From positions 1-64,000 of the forward strand of contig NZ_KB894694.1 in NCBI RefSeq assembly GCF_000374565.1: a stretch of 64,000 nt of DNA. Reading direction: 5' to 3'. The notes beneath the pieces are model-generated. The model was given only the letters and a program-made list of their open reading frames with translations. It made no database searches and was not told the DNA's origin. The position numbers were made by a program, and so were the translations under genes. How positions within the stretch are numbered: the first letter of the stretch is position 1; each line of letters starts with the position of its first letter. This document shows, piece by piece, positions 34,449-43,781 of the stretch. This stretch comes from Siminovitchia fordii DSM 16014 = CIP 108821 (GTDB taxonomy: Bacteria > Bacillota > Bacilli > Bacillales > Bacillaceae_C).

Positions 34449-35486
34449 CTATGACTTCGGAGGAAGCCTGTCTAAATAATCTATAGCTTCATCCAATGTT
34501 TTAACCGGTACTATTTTAACGTCATATCCATACTTTTCAGTTTCAGCTTTTACTTCTTTTTCATTTGTATCGCTCGGAAGAACATCCATCGGACAAAAGA
34601 ATATGTCCATTCCAGCTTTATCAACAGCTGCAATCTTCTCAGCTATACCGCCAATTTGACCAACATTTCCGGCCTTGTCAATTGTACCAGTTCCGGCTAC
34701 CTCATATCCTTTGGTGATATCCTCCCCTGTCACCTGCCTGTATATTTCAAGAGAGAACATCAGACCGGCTGACGGTCCTCCAATATCTCCTGCCTGAACA
34801 TTGACTTTCCGGCCAGTCTTCACTTCTACGTATTCCTCAAGGCCGATCCCTATACCAGGCTGTGAATTTTTCCCTGGCAGCAGAACAAGCTCCACCTGCT
34901 CCTCTTTCTTTTCCCCATCTCGGGTAAAAACAACACTTACTTCTTCTCCTGGCTTTTTTTCTTTAAAATAGCTGAGCAAATCCTCGGTTACTTTAATCTT
35001 TCTCCCGTCAACCTTCAATATGATATCGCCCGCTTCGATTATTCCTTTTGCCCTTGAATTTTCGCTTATATTCCTTACAATCATCCCATTGGGAATTACC
35101 TGTACCTCTTCGCCTGCCGCCTTTAACCCGGCGGTAATGGCATTTTCTTGGGATGATTTCATCAAATAGGCCAGCCAGCGATTATACTCCTTGTCAGACA
35201 TATCACCTTTCACAACGTGTGACCTCTGAATATCAGTATGTGGTGCAAGCAATCCGTAAGCCAAATAATAGATATTGCTGGCCTTCACGGACAGAACAGT
35301 TGTCAAATATAGATGCCCTTGCTCAGCCTTCTCCCCCTCTTCAACCGTTACCTTTGAACTCAATTCCTCAACAGAACCGGGCTGAAATAAATAAAAAGGT
35401 GTAGGAATAAACAATGTGACAGCGAATATTAAGCATATTACGATAAGTATTCTTTTTTTTCTTGTCATCTGCGCATCATATTTCAT
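34449..35486 (-). CDS. ylbL: PDZ/Lon-type serine protease YlbL (SepM-like)
   Basis: A 345-residue membrane-anchored protease. One N-terminal helix (about 10-30) is followed by a PDZ domain at about 130-210 (IEAGDIILKVDGRKI). The Lon-type proteolytic domain has catalytic Ser in GGPSAGLMFSLEI and Lys in GTIDKAGNVGQIGG...EKIAAVDKAG. Relatives process extracellular peptides (SepM) or the SOS division inhibitor YneA (YlbL with CtpA). The start is ATG 35486; ATG 35465 is an alternative. Confidence 0.92.
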   Translation of the reverse strand: MKYDAQMTRKKRILIVICLIFAVTLFIPTPFYLFQPGSVEELSSKVTVEEGEKAEQGHLYLTTVLSVKASNIYYLAYGLLAPHTDIQRSHVVKGDMSDKEYNRWLAYLMKSSQENAITAGLKAAGEEVQVIPNGMIVRNISENSRAKGIIEAGDIILKVDGRKIKVTEDLLSYFKEKKPGEEVSVVFTRDGEKKEEQVELVLLPGKNSQPGIGIGLEEYVEVKTGRKVNVQAGDIGGPSAGLMFSLEIYRQVTGEDITKGYEVAGTGTIDKAGNVGQIGGIAEKIAAVDKAGMDIFFCPMDVLPSDTNEKEVKAETEKYGYDVKIVPVKTLDEAIDYLDRLPPKS

Positions 35487-35633
35487 GGCTTATGTCTGGT
35501 TCCTTTCTGCTGCAGCGCTGAATATGTGAGCCGCAAAGCTTAATATTCCCATCCATTATTGATATTGTACTTTTCAAATGCCATTATTGTCTATGTATTT
35601 ACATGACTGGAATATGGAAAGTGGTTATATGAA

Positions 35634-36284
35634 ATGAAAAAAGCTTACCATTTATTTTTATCTTGGGGACGTTTATAGTGGCTATGGCTGAGTTGATTAT
35701 TCCTGATTTGTTGGAGTTTTTCATACAAAAGAATCGGAAGTCGAATAACTGATTACAACCTACGCCGTCCCATTTGCAGTTGACGCTCCGTACTTACAGA
35801 GGGGACATCCCTTTTTGTAACCAGTAAACCAATGGGACTCTTCTATGAGCTTAGTGCAGCTAATGTATTCGGGGTTCTTCTCGGTACTTTCATCGGGATT
35901 ATCTTACAAATGGCGGGCCTACCGGGGGACTGTCCTCGTTTTATTGTCTGTTTTTATTCATACTTTTCACATTGCCTTCCATCGAGGCAGATAATGCTGT
36001 GGAAATCATTCATTTTACCTCGCAAACCTGTTAAAAAATCGGAAGATATCCGCTTTGTTGATAATCACAACACTGTGATTTGCCACCCATTATATTGTTT
36101 ATTCCGGTATCAGCTCATTCATGTCGGGAACCGGAGATTTGTTTATAAACCTGAATATGTCCGCATTAAACATAGGAATCGGACCCGACACATTTTTTCG
36201 GAGACATCATTTTTTCCGTCCGAATATCCGTATACTGCTCTGCATATAACCGAAGGGATGACCGTTGCCCCTCTTGTTTATTAA
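35634..36284 (+). pseudogene. Decayed MFS transporter gene
   Basis: Fragments of one major-facilitator protein appear in order but in different frames, separated by stops: FILGTFIVAMAELIIPDLLE, then LITTYAVPFAVDAPYLQ, then ANVFGVLLGTFIG, then YRGTVLVLLSVFIHTFHIAF, and later MSALNIGIG. These match helix 1, helix 2, the middle loop and the C-terminal NxSAxNIGI motif of PbuE/AraJ-type carriers. At least four frameshifts and internal deletions are needed. A 150-residue frame at 35832-36284 is only one piece. Confidence 0.82.
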
Positions 36285-36317
36285 AATGGGTCAACCCCCA
36301 TTCAGCAGCAAAGAATT

Positions 36318-37100
36318 CTACCGCAAAGGAGATTGACCCGACAATGTATCAATGAGTTTATCCAAGCCCAATAACAACCTCGGCGATGGCCTGCAGTACA
36401 GGGAATCGCCGAGTACATGCACCCGATTGTTTTGAACAGCTTTGAGCTTTTCCCAGCCAGGCCGTTTTTTCAGCAATTCTGGCTTGACCTTTTCTTTTTC
36501 AATGCCTACCCAGACCATGCATATATGGTCCGGGTTCCTTTTGGCTACTTCATCCCAATCTGTTTGAACGTTTGCCTTCGGCTCAGATTCAAAAATATTC
36601 CGGCCTCCCGCAAGTTCACTGATTTCTGTCAGCCAATTGGGCCCTCCCGGTGTGAAAACGGGTTTCGGCCACCACTCCCAATAGATCGTAAAATGTTCTT
36701 TCCTCTCTTTGGAAGAAATTCGACTTTGGCGGATTTCTTCCCTGAAATGGGCAGCCCTCTCTTTTCCCAATTCAGAAAAACCGATTGCTTTCCCGACCGT
36801 TTCAATATCACGGGCAATTTCCTCCAAGGAATTAGGATTAAGAACAATGTGAGGGATGTCCCGTCTGCTGAGTTCATAAATGTTTTTCTCCATCCCCGGG
36901 ACACTGAGAGAGGCAATAACAAGATCAGGCTGCAAATCCTCCACTTTATCCATGTTAATCGTAAGGTCTGGTCCTATTCTTGGCAGCTCATTTATACTTT
37001 CCGGCCAGTTGGAATAATCGTCTACCGCGACGAGCAGGCTTTCCTTCTCCAAATAACCGATGACTTCCGTATTACTCGGACACAACGAAACAATCCTCAT
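36318..37100 (-). CDS. Cobalamin-binding protein (BtuF-like, no export signal)
   Basis: A 260-residue PF01497-type solute-binding fold: RIVSLCPSNTEVIGYL, DLVIASLSVPGM, YWEWWPKPVFTPGGPNWLTE. NCBI-type annotation would be cobalamin-binding protein. It has neither signal peptide nor lipobox and starts at the mature fold, and no btuCD genes flank it. It therefore cannot be an ordinary importer component; an intracellular corrinoid role is possible. AAGGGAG precedes the ATG. It is 52 nt downstream of the purC-like gene. Confidence 0.83.
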   Translation of the reverse strand: MRIVSLCPSNTEVIGYLEKESLLVAVDDYSNWPESINELPRIGPDLTINMDKVEDLQPDLVIASLSVPGMEKNIYELSRRDIPHIVLNPNSLEEIARDIETVGKAIGFSELGKERAAHFREEIRQSRISSKERKEHFTIYWEWWPKPVFTPGGPNWLTEISELAGGRNIFESEPKANVQTDWDEVAKRNPDHICMVWVGIEKEKVKPELLKKRPGWEKLKAVQNNRVHVLGDSLYCRPSPRLLLGLDKLIDTLSGQSPLR

Positions 37101-37152
37101 ATAAGTAACTCCCTTCGGGCTACTTCTTTCCGGCTTTCACGGGAATGGGTAT

Positions 37153-37839
37153 TTATTCGCTGAGAATTAATTCCCCAAGTTTCAATGGTTCGATGTAATC
37201 TCCATTTTTGTATGCTCTCATGTTCCCTCCTGAGATTTCATCGATCAAGGTAATTTCTTTATTGTCACCCGCTCTTCCGAATTCCAGCTTTATATCGTAT
37301 AGGTCGATTCCCTTTTTCTGAAGTTCGGCTTTAACAACTGCTCCGATTTCCCTTGTCAATTCCTTCAGCCTTTTATATTCGTCATGGCTTAAAATTCCAA
37401 GCATAGCTAAAGCATCTTCGCTGATCGGCGGATCTTGGCGGGCATCATCCTTCAATGTAACTTCAACGAATCCATCCAGTTCCTGGCCTTCTTCTGCATA
37501 CATTCCATATCTGCGCAAGAAGCTTCCCACTGCACGGTAACGGCAAATCACTTCTAAACCATTGCCGAACATTTGCGCCGGCTTCACCGTCATTGTCGTT
37601 TCTTCTATATTGGCATTAACGAAATGGGTAGGAATTCCTTTCTTCTCTAAAAGCTCAAAGAAAAATTTAGTAAGGCGGAGCCCCGTCTTGCCTGCCCCCT
37701 CAATTGTCAAGCCGACCGTGTTGGCACCAGGATCAAATATTCCGTCTTCTCCAGTGACATCATCTTTGAATTTTAATAAATAGTTTCCATCTTCCAATTC
37801 AAATACGGTTTTTGTTTTACCTTCATAGACAAATTTCAT
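37153..37839 (-). CDS. SAICAR synthetase-like protein (divergent PurC)
   Basis: A 228-residue PurC-family protein: FVYEGKTKTVFEL at the start, VKPAQMFGNGLEVICRYRAVGSF, then KLEFGRAGDNKEITLIDEIS, matching the ATP and CAIR site blocks. It differs clearly from the operonic Bacillus PurC as I remember it, being shorter with different spacing. It lies alone, away from any pur genes. The start is ATG 37839 after GGGGGAAAG; ATG 37854 is an alternative. It may be a second purC or an enzyme of another pathway. Confidence 0.82.
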   Translation of the reverse strand: MKFVYEGKTKTVFELEDGNYLLKFKDDVTGEDGIFDPGANTVGLTIEGAGKTGLRLTKFFFELLEKKGIPTHFVNANIEETTMTVKPAQMFGNGLEVICRYRAVGSFLRRYGMYAEEGQELDGFVEVTLKDDARQDPPISEDALAMLGILSHDEYKRLKELTREIGAVVKAELQKKGIDLYDIKLEFGRAGDNKEITLIDEISGGNMRAYKNGDYIEPLKLGELILSE

Positions 37840-37949
37840 GCGGCTTTCCCCCATCCGTTAATTTCGTTATATTCATATTCTATCATAATATAACAACAAT
37901 CCATCGTAAGATAGATGTGGAAATGTTTCAATATTTACTATCTGGAATT

Positions 37950-38852
37950 CTACTGGTAGCCGCGTAGAGTATGGAAAAAGTCTTTTAGGAATTTGTGAAA
38001 TAGGAGTTCCGTCGGCATCAGCTTCCGGTTTTTGGGGATGATCATTCCTACCGTCCGTGTGACATTCTGTTCAGCAAGCGGGATCTTTACTGTTGTACGC
38101 GGTAGGCTATCTACAAGTGTGATTTCCGGGAGTAAAGTAACGCCCAAACCTGCAGCAACAAGGCCTTTGATGGCATCAATGTCTTTTCCCTCAAAAGAGA
38201 CCTGCGGATCAAATCCATGTTGTCGGCAGGCATTCTCAACGATATTTTGCAATATATATCCTTTAGGAGATAATATGAATGGATCATTCCGCAGCTCATC
38301 AAGCTGCAGAGATTTTTTGTAAGCTAGCGGATGTTTTGCGTAAAGCAGGGCTACGAGGTTTTCCACAAATAAAATCTCACTCATTACCCTTGCATCATTT
38401 TTAGGGACCGGTCCAAGCAGGGCCATATCAATATCACCTATTACGACACGTTCCACCAAATGGCGGTAAGAATCCTGATGAAGCTGAATATTGACTGTCG
38501 GGTGCTCTTTGCGAAAAGCTGAGATGACCGTTGGAAGCAATGATGCCGCTAAGCTGCTGGGAAAACCGATTCGTACAGTTCCCCGTTCGGGATCCAACTG
38601 TTCTTCAATCTCCCGTTTTGCTTCGTAGATCAAGTCCATTGCGGTCTCCATCTTTTCTAAAAACATTTTTCCAACGTGGGTCAGCCGGATGTTCCGCCCT
38701 TCCCGAATAAATAAATCAACCCCAAGCTCTGCTTCAAGGTTGACAATCTGCCGACTGACGGCCGATTGGGCAACGTGCAGGGCTTCTGCTGCTTCTGTCA
38801 TATGCTCTCTATGTGCCACTTCGATAAAATACTGAATTTGTCTTAATTCCAT
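37950..38852 (-). CDS. LysR-family regulator, GltC-like
   Basis: A 300-residue regulator. The winged helix-turn-helix is at residues 1-60 (MELRQIQYFIEVAHREHMTEAAEALHVAQSAVSRQI) and the effector-binding domain at about 88-295. It resembles B. subtilis GltC, which activates glutamate synthase and interacts with glutamate dehydrogenase. It is divergent from gdhA with about 160 bp between, the usual layout for a LysR protein and its target. The start is ATG 38852 after AAGGAGA. Confidence 0.88.
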   Translation of the reverse strand: MELRQIQYFIEVAHREHMTEAAEALHVAQSAVSRQIVNLEAELGVDLFIREGRNIRLTHVGKMFLEKMETAMDLIYEAKREIEEQLDPERGTVRIGFPSSLAASLLPTVISAFRKEHPTVNIQLHQDSYRHLVERVVIGDIDMALLGPVPKNDARVMSEILFVENLVALLYAKHPLAYKKSLQLDELRNDPFILSPKGYILQNIVENACRQHGFDPQVSFEGKDIDAIKGLVAAGLGVTLLPEITLVDSLPRTTVKIPLAEQNVTRTVGMIIPKNRKLMPTELLFHKFLKDFFHTLRGYQ

Positions 38853-39010
38853 CAGCGGATTCTCCTTTTTACCGATTGATATCAAAAAAGCATTAAATTT
38901 ATCTCAAATCCATATTGCTATAGATTAATTGTAAAGGATAGAATGAATTGTACCAAGTTTTAGGACGTGGAAATTTTTAAAAATCAAATACAGGTGAATG
39001 GGAGTGATAA

Positions 39011-40396
<1,386 letters not shown>

Positions 40397-40404
40397 TACA
40401 GTCA

Positions 40405-40439
40405 AAAAGTGGCTCGATCAAATAGATCGAGCCACTTTT
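40405..40439. terminator. Bidirectional terminator between gdhA and the glcD-like gene
   Basis: Perfect 15-bp stem AAAAGTGGCTCGATC / GATCGAGCCACTTTT with an AAATA loop. T-rich sequence follows on each strand. Confidence 0.93.
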
Positions 40440-40440
40440 A

Positions 40441-41811
40441 TTATTTTTCCTGTGGGAAAATTTTTCCTGGATTCATTATTTGGTTGGGGTCCAACGTGCG
40501 CTTCAATGCCATCATGATATCCAAAGCCTCTCCATGCTCTTTCCTTTGAAAATTTATTTTCCCTAGGCCGACACCATGCTCGCCGGTACATGTACCCCCT
40601 GATTGCAGAGCAAGCTCGACCATTTGGTGGTTAAACTCGACAGCTTTTTCAAACTCTCCTTCCACTTGTGGATCATACATGATCATCGTATGGAAATTGC
40701 CGTCACCCACATGTCCGACGACCCCTCCCTTGAACCCATACTCATCCAGCTTACTACTTGCAAACTCTACATTTTCCGCCAGCTTTGAAATAGGAACACA
40801 TATATCCGTCGTCATGCTGGCCAATTGAGGATTTCCGTGTCTATAGGCATAATTCAATTCATGGCGAGCCTTCCATAAAGCGGCGCGCTTAAGAGAATCT
40901 GTTTCAAATAAAAACTCAAGACACCCTGCTTCTTCCGCAATAGCCTGGACAAACTCGATATCCTCTTTGTTTCCCCCTTTATTGCCGTGGAATTCAAAAA
41001 ACAATGACGGGGCTTCGGGATAATCCGTATCAGAGTGCTCATTCGCCTGACGGATGCTGCGGGCATCCACCAGTTCAATGCGTGCCATCGGAACACCCGC
41101 TGTCAAGATAGCTGTTGCGGCTTCTACACAACTTTTTACCGAAGGAAATGAACATCTAGCTGCGACGATATCTTCCGGAATCCCGTGCAATTTTAGAGCT
41201 ATTTCTGTAAATACGCCTAAAGTGCCCTCAGATCCCACAAACAAACCATTCAAATGAAGACCTGATGAAGATTTTTTCGCCAAACTGCCTGTCTCGATGA
41301 TGCGTCCATCTGCAAGGACCACCTTAAGATTCAGTACCTGATCCCTCATTCCTCCGTAACGAACGGTCATCGTGCCGCTTGCATTCGTTGAGGCCATTCC
41401 GCCAATAGTAGCATCCGCTCCAGGATCTACCGGAAAAAATAACCCATATCTCTTTAATTCTTCGTTCAACTGAACACGTGTGATGCCCGGCTCCACAATG
41501 ACAACCAAATCCTCGGGCCTCACTTCAATCACTTTATTCATCCGTTCAAAATCTAAGGATATGCCTTTTTTTACAGGGATGGCCTGCCCTTCCAAACCTG
41601 ATCCCGCTCCAAAAGGGACGACAGGAACCTTATGCTTATTTGCATAGTGTAATACTTTCTGGACATCCTCACTGGATTCTGGAAATACAACCACATCCGG
41701 CTCACTCGCTGTATGATCGGACTCATCTTTGCTGTGATTCCTGAGCACAGTTTTATTGACAGAGGCTTTATCCGCACCGATCAGACTGCATAAATCTGTA
41801 TATATATCCAT
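40441..41811 (-). CDS. FAD-linked oxidase, GlcD / D-lactate dehydrogenase type
   Basis: A 456-residue flavoprotein of the VAO/PCMH family. The FAD-binding domain (about 35-215) has PVVPFGAGSGLEGQ and DPGADATIGGMASTNASGTMTVRYG. The C-terminal FAD-oxidase domain has HVGDGNFH and GEHGVGLGK, the metal and substrate loops. Candidate substrates are D-lactate or glycolate. The glcE and glcF partner genes are absent, which favours a single-subunit D-lactate dehydrogenase. GGGGGAAGAG precedes the ATG. Confidence 0.88.
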   Translation of the reverse strand: MDIYTDLCSLIGADKASVNKTVLRNHSKDESDHTASEPDVVVFPESSEDVQKVLHYANKHKVPVVPFGAGSGLEGQAIPVKKGISLDFERMNKVIEVRPEDLVVIVEPGITRVQLNEELKRYGLFFPVDPGADATIGGMASTNASGTMTVRYGGMRDQVLNLKVVLADGRIIETGSLAKKSSSGLHLNGLFVGSEGTLGVFTEIALKLHGIPEDIVAARCSFPSVKSCVEAATAILTAGVPMARIELVDARSIRQANEHSDTDYPEAPSLFFEFHGNKGGNKEDIEFVQAIAEEAGCLEFLFETDSLKRAALWKARHELNYAYRHGNPQLASMTTDICVPISKLAENVEFASSKLDEYGFKGGVVGHVGDGNFHTMIMYDPQVEGEFEKAVEFNHQMVELALQSGGTCTGEHGVGLGKINFQRKEHGEALDIMMALKRTLDPNQIMNPGKIFPQEK

Positions 41812-42112
41812 GTCTACTCTTCCCCCTTGGCCTTAATATATAAATAATATCATAAACTGATAAAGTTCAATGAGAAGGAAAAATCATCTATAGTGGCCTC
41901 ACAGAGACAATACTCGAGTTTCCGGCCAAACTCTTGGTGAACTTTTATATGGAATGTATTTCCTGCGTTCAGCTTGCTTGGATTTCTCGATATCCCCTGA
42001 ACCCTCATCATGATTATTGATATAGAAAAGAAAAAAACCGCTATTCTTTTAGTGGTCATTGATTAATGTTTCCTCGATTCTTCTTTCAGGTAATAAATTA
42101 AAGAGACATTTT
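41812..42112. other. Spacer between the glcD-like gene and ybaK
   Basis: 301 bp with the promoter of the glcD-like gene at its left and the ybaK terminator near 42030. No credible gene. Confidence 0.6.
42028..42056 (-). terminator. Terminator downstream of ybaK
   Basis: ACCACTA-AAAGAA-TAGCGGT stem (one G-U type pair) on the minus strand, followed by TTTTTT. Confidence 0.65.
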
Positions 42113-42539
42113 TTAATAGAATAAGCCTTCCACTTGATTCATTTCTTCCAAGGCTCTGGGCTCAATCTTCAAAGTAGCAGATGGCTGCCCTGTACCACCA
42201 TAAATAAACTCGTAATTTAAAAGCCGGGCCTCTATTACATACGGTATTTCGAGCCCTATCATAGGAACGGCTTCCACTTCATAACCCGTCACTTCCTGAA
42301 CTTCCTTTGGAGTTGTTAGATTAACTTTGCTGCAATCTAAAATTTCAGCAACTTTTTCAAAATCGACTTTTCCACGGCTTCCCGACACAACTAAAGAGTA
42401 ATATCCTTTATCGGTTTTTATGATTAACGTGGGTGCGGTTTGTTCCAATTCAATTCCGAAATAACCCGCACCTGCTTTTGCTGAGCTCAGAGGGTTTTTC
42501 GTGATGTATAATTTTCAAAATATTATTTAATTTTTCCAA
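42113..42539 (-). pseudogene. YbaK/EbsC-type aminoacyl-tRNA deacylase, frameshifted
   Basis: The C-terminal 111 residues (from TTG 42448) are a YbaK editing domain: PTLIIKTDKGYYSLVVSGSRGKVDFEKVAEIL, then VTGYEVEAVPMIG and YGGTGQPSATLKI. The same frame continues upstream through SSAKAGAGYFGIELEQTA, then hits a stop. A good start (TTG 42539 after GGGGGTG) opens a different frame, LEKLNNILKIIHHEKPSELS, which is a typical N-terminus. A one-base shift near 42480-42490 therefore separates the two halves. It is either a pseudogene or a sequencing error; repaired length is about 142 residues. Confidence 0.8.
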
Positions 42540-42565
42540 AGATCACACCCCCGAATTATCAAATA

Positions 42566-42599
42566 AAAAATGGCCAAGGTACAATCCCTGGCCATTTTT
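42566..42599 (-). terminator. Terminator of yidC2
   Basis: AAAAATGGCCA / TGGCCATTTTT arms around a 12-nt loop, immediately after the yidC2 stop. Confidence 0.9.
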
Positions 42600-42601
42600 G
42601 C

Positions 42602-43363
42602 TTACTCTTCCGCTTTCTCCGGATGTTGCGTATAGTATTTCCTTCCGATATAAGTCTGAATGATAAGAAAGATCCCGCCAACCGCCCAATATAACGGTAA
42701 AGCTGCAGGAGCATTCAAGGAGATGAAAATGATCATGACTGGAGACATATATGAAAATAATCTCATTTGGTTTTTCTGTGCTTCCGGCACTGTCGCCAAC
42801 GAAACCTGCGCTTGGACAAAATAGACTAAGCCGGCAAGGATTGTCATGATAATATCGGAGTGCCCCAGATTAAACCACAGAAAAGTATGCGAAGCAATGT
42901 CCGTTGAACTGCGGATTGCATAATACAGCCCCATTAAGATCGGCATTTGAATGAGTACCGGCAAGCATCCCATATTAAGTGGATTCACTTCATGCTTTTT
43001 ATAAAGATTCATCATTTCCATTTGGATCTTCTGCTGCTCCTCTGGTGTTTTAGCCTCCTTGGAACGCTTTTGAATCTCTTCCATTTCTGGTCTCAGTTTA
43101 TCCATTTTCACTTTCATCATCTGCTGGTTTTTATATGTTTTCAGCATAAACGGCATCAAGACCAAACGGATCAACAATGTGATAATGATCAGAGCCAGAC
43201 CGAAGTTTCCTCCAAGGACAGTCCCGATCTCATGAATGAGCCAGGCAAACGGCCGAACAAAGAAATCATAAAAAAACCCTGTTTGATTTGTAACTCCCGA
43301 ACAGCCGCCAAGCATAGCGGACGTGATGACAAGCATGATTAGGATAAATATTTTTTTCTTCAA
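42602..43363 (-). CDS. yidC2: Membrane protein insertase YidC2 (YqjG/OxaA2 type)
   Basis: A 253-residue lipoprotein insertase that places membrane proteins into the bilayer. The signal ends in the lipobox LGGC (Cys 21). Five membrane segments follow. The Oxa1 core has LLIRLVLMPFMLKTYKNQQMM with the conserved Arg of the hydrophilic groove, NPLNMGCLPVLIQMPILMGLYYAIR, and FVQAQVSLA. The start is TTG 43363. Its ribosome site AGAAGGGTGAG lies in a perfect hairpin whose other arm is the end of the upstream mifM-like gene, so expression is probably induced when insertion fails. Confidence 0.92.
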   Translation of the reverse strand: MKKKIFILIMLVITSAMLGGCSGVTNQTGFFYDFFVRPFAWLIHEIGTVLGGNFGLALIIITLLIRLVLMPFMLKTYKNQQMMKVKMDKLRPEMEEIQKRSKEAKTPEEQQKIQMEMMNLYKKHEVNPLNMGCLPVLIQMPILMGLYYAIRSSTDIASHTFLWFNLGHSDIIMTILAGLVYFVQAQVSLATVPEAQKNQMRLFSYMSPVMIIFISLNAPAALPLYWAVGGIFLIIQTYIGRKYYTQHPEKAEE

Positions 43364-43373
43364 TTAAACTCAC

Positions 43374-43410
43374 CCTTCTATTTAAATTAATATTTTAATT
43401 AAATAGAAGG
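43374..43410 (-). promoter_or_regulatory. Hairpin sequestering the yidC2 ribosome site
   Basis: On the minus strand CCTTCTATTTAA (43410-43399) pairs perfectly with TTAAATAGAAGG (43385-43374) across an AT-rich 13-nt loop. The 5' arm is the last sense codons (Leu-Leu-Phe-Asn) of the mifM-like ORF. The 3' arm contains the AGAAGG of yidC2. A ribosome stalled near the Asp-rich codons would open the stem. No T-run follows, so it is not a terminator. Confidence 0.85.
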
Positions 43411-43667
43411 TTCACATGGGCATCGCCATCATCAGGACATACTTTCCTCCTGACAGTTTTAATGAGTTGAAGCGAAAAACACGGTGAAGGTTCATCATTA
43501 ACCGTGGTTATGTGAAGGATATTTTCCTTTTTGAAATTTTGGAAGTGATTTTGTGTATTTACTGGACGGGACAGAGAAACAATTCCCAAGCTGAGAATCC
43601 ACATGATGAGGATAGTCAGCGGTATAAACCACTCCGCGTAGGATTCCTGAAAAATAATGTCAAACAT
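43395..43667 (-). CDS. MifM-like translation-arrest sensor upstream of yidC2
   Basis: A 90-residue protein. One membrane span lies at about residues 13-32 (WFIPLTILIMWILSLGI). A polar middle follows, then a tail with KTVRRKVCPDDGDAHV. B. subtilis MifM has the same plan: one span, a basic RKV segment, an acidic DEED-AG stall region, and a stop just before yidC2. There, failed insertion leaves the ribosome stalled, opening the hairpin that hides the yidC2 ribosome site. All these parts are present here. The start is ATG 43667, 7 nt after GGGTG; GTG 43676 is an alternative. Overall identity to MifM is low, so function is inferred from architecture. Confidence 0.78.
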   Translation of the reverse strand: MFDIIFQESYAEWFIPLTILIMWILSLGIVSLSRPVNTQNHFQNFKKENILHITTVNDEPSPCFSLQLIKTVRRKVCPDDGDAHVNLLFN

Positions 43668-43781
43668 ATTGAGCACCCAATTTCGATTCGTTATTTCCAG
43701 TATAACGATAAATGCAAAAAAATAAAAATGGTATGTAAAGTGTGCACAAGGAAAACCGGGCGCTAATCAGCCCGGTTGATT

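Noticed and set aside
36417-37163. 248-codon plus-strand frame
   Set aside because: It is antisense to the cobalamin-binding gene with no start signal or family.
41850-42059. 69-codon minus-strand frame upstream of the glcD-like gene
   Set aside because: No start signal; it covers the ybaK terminator.
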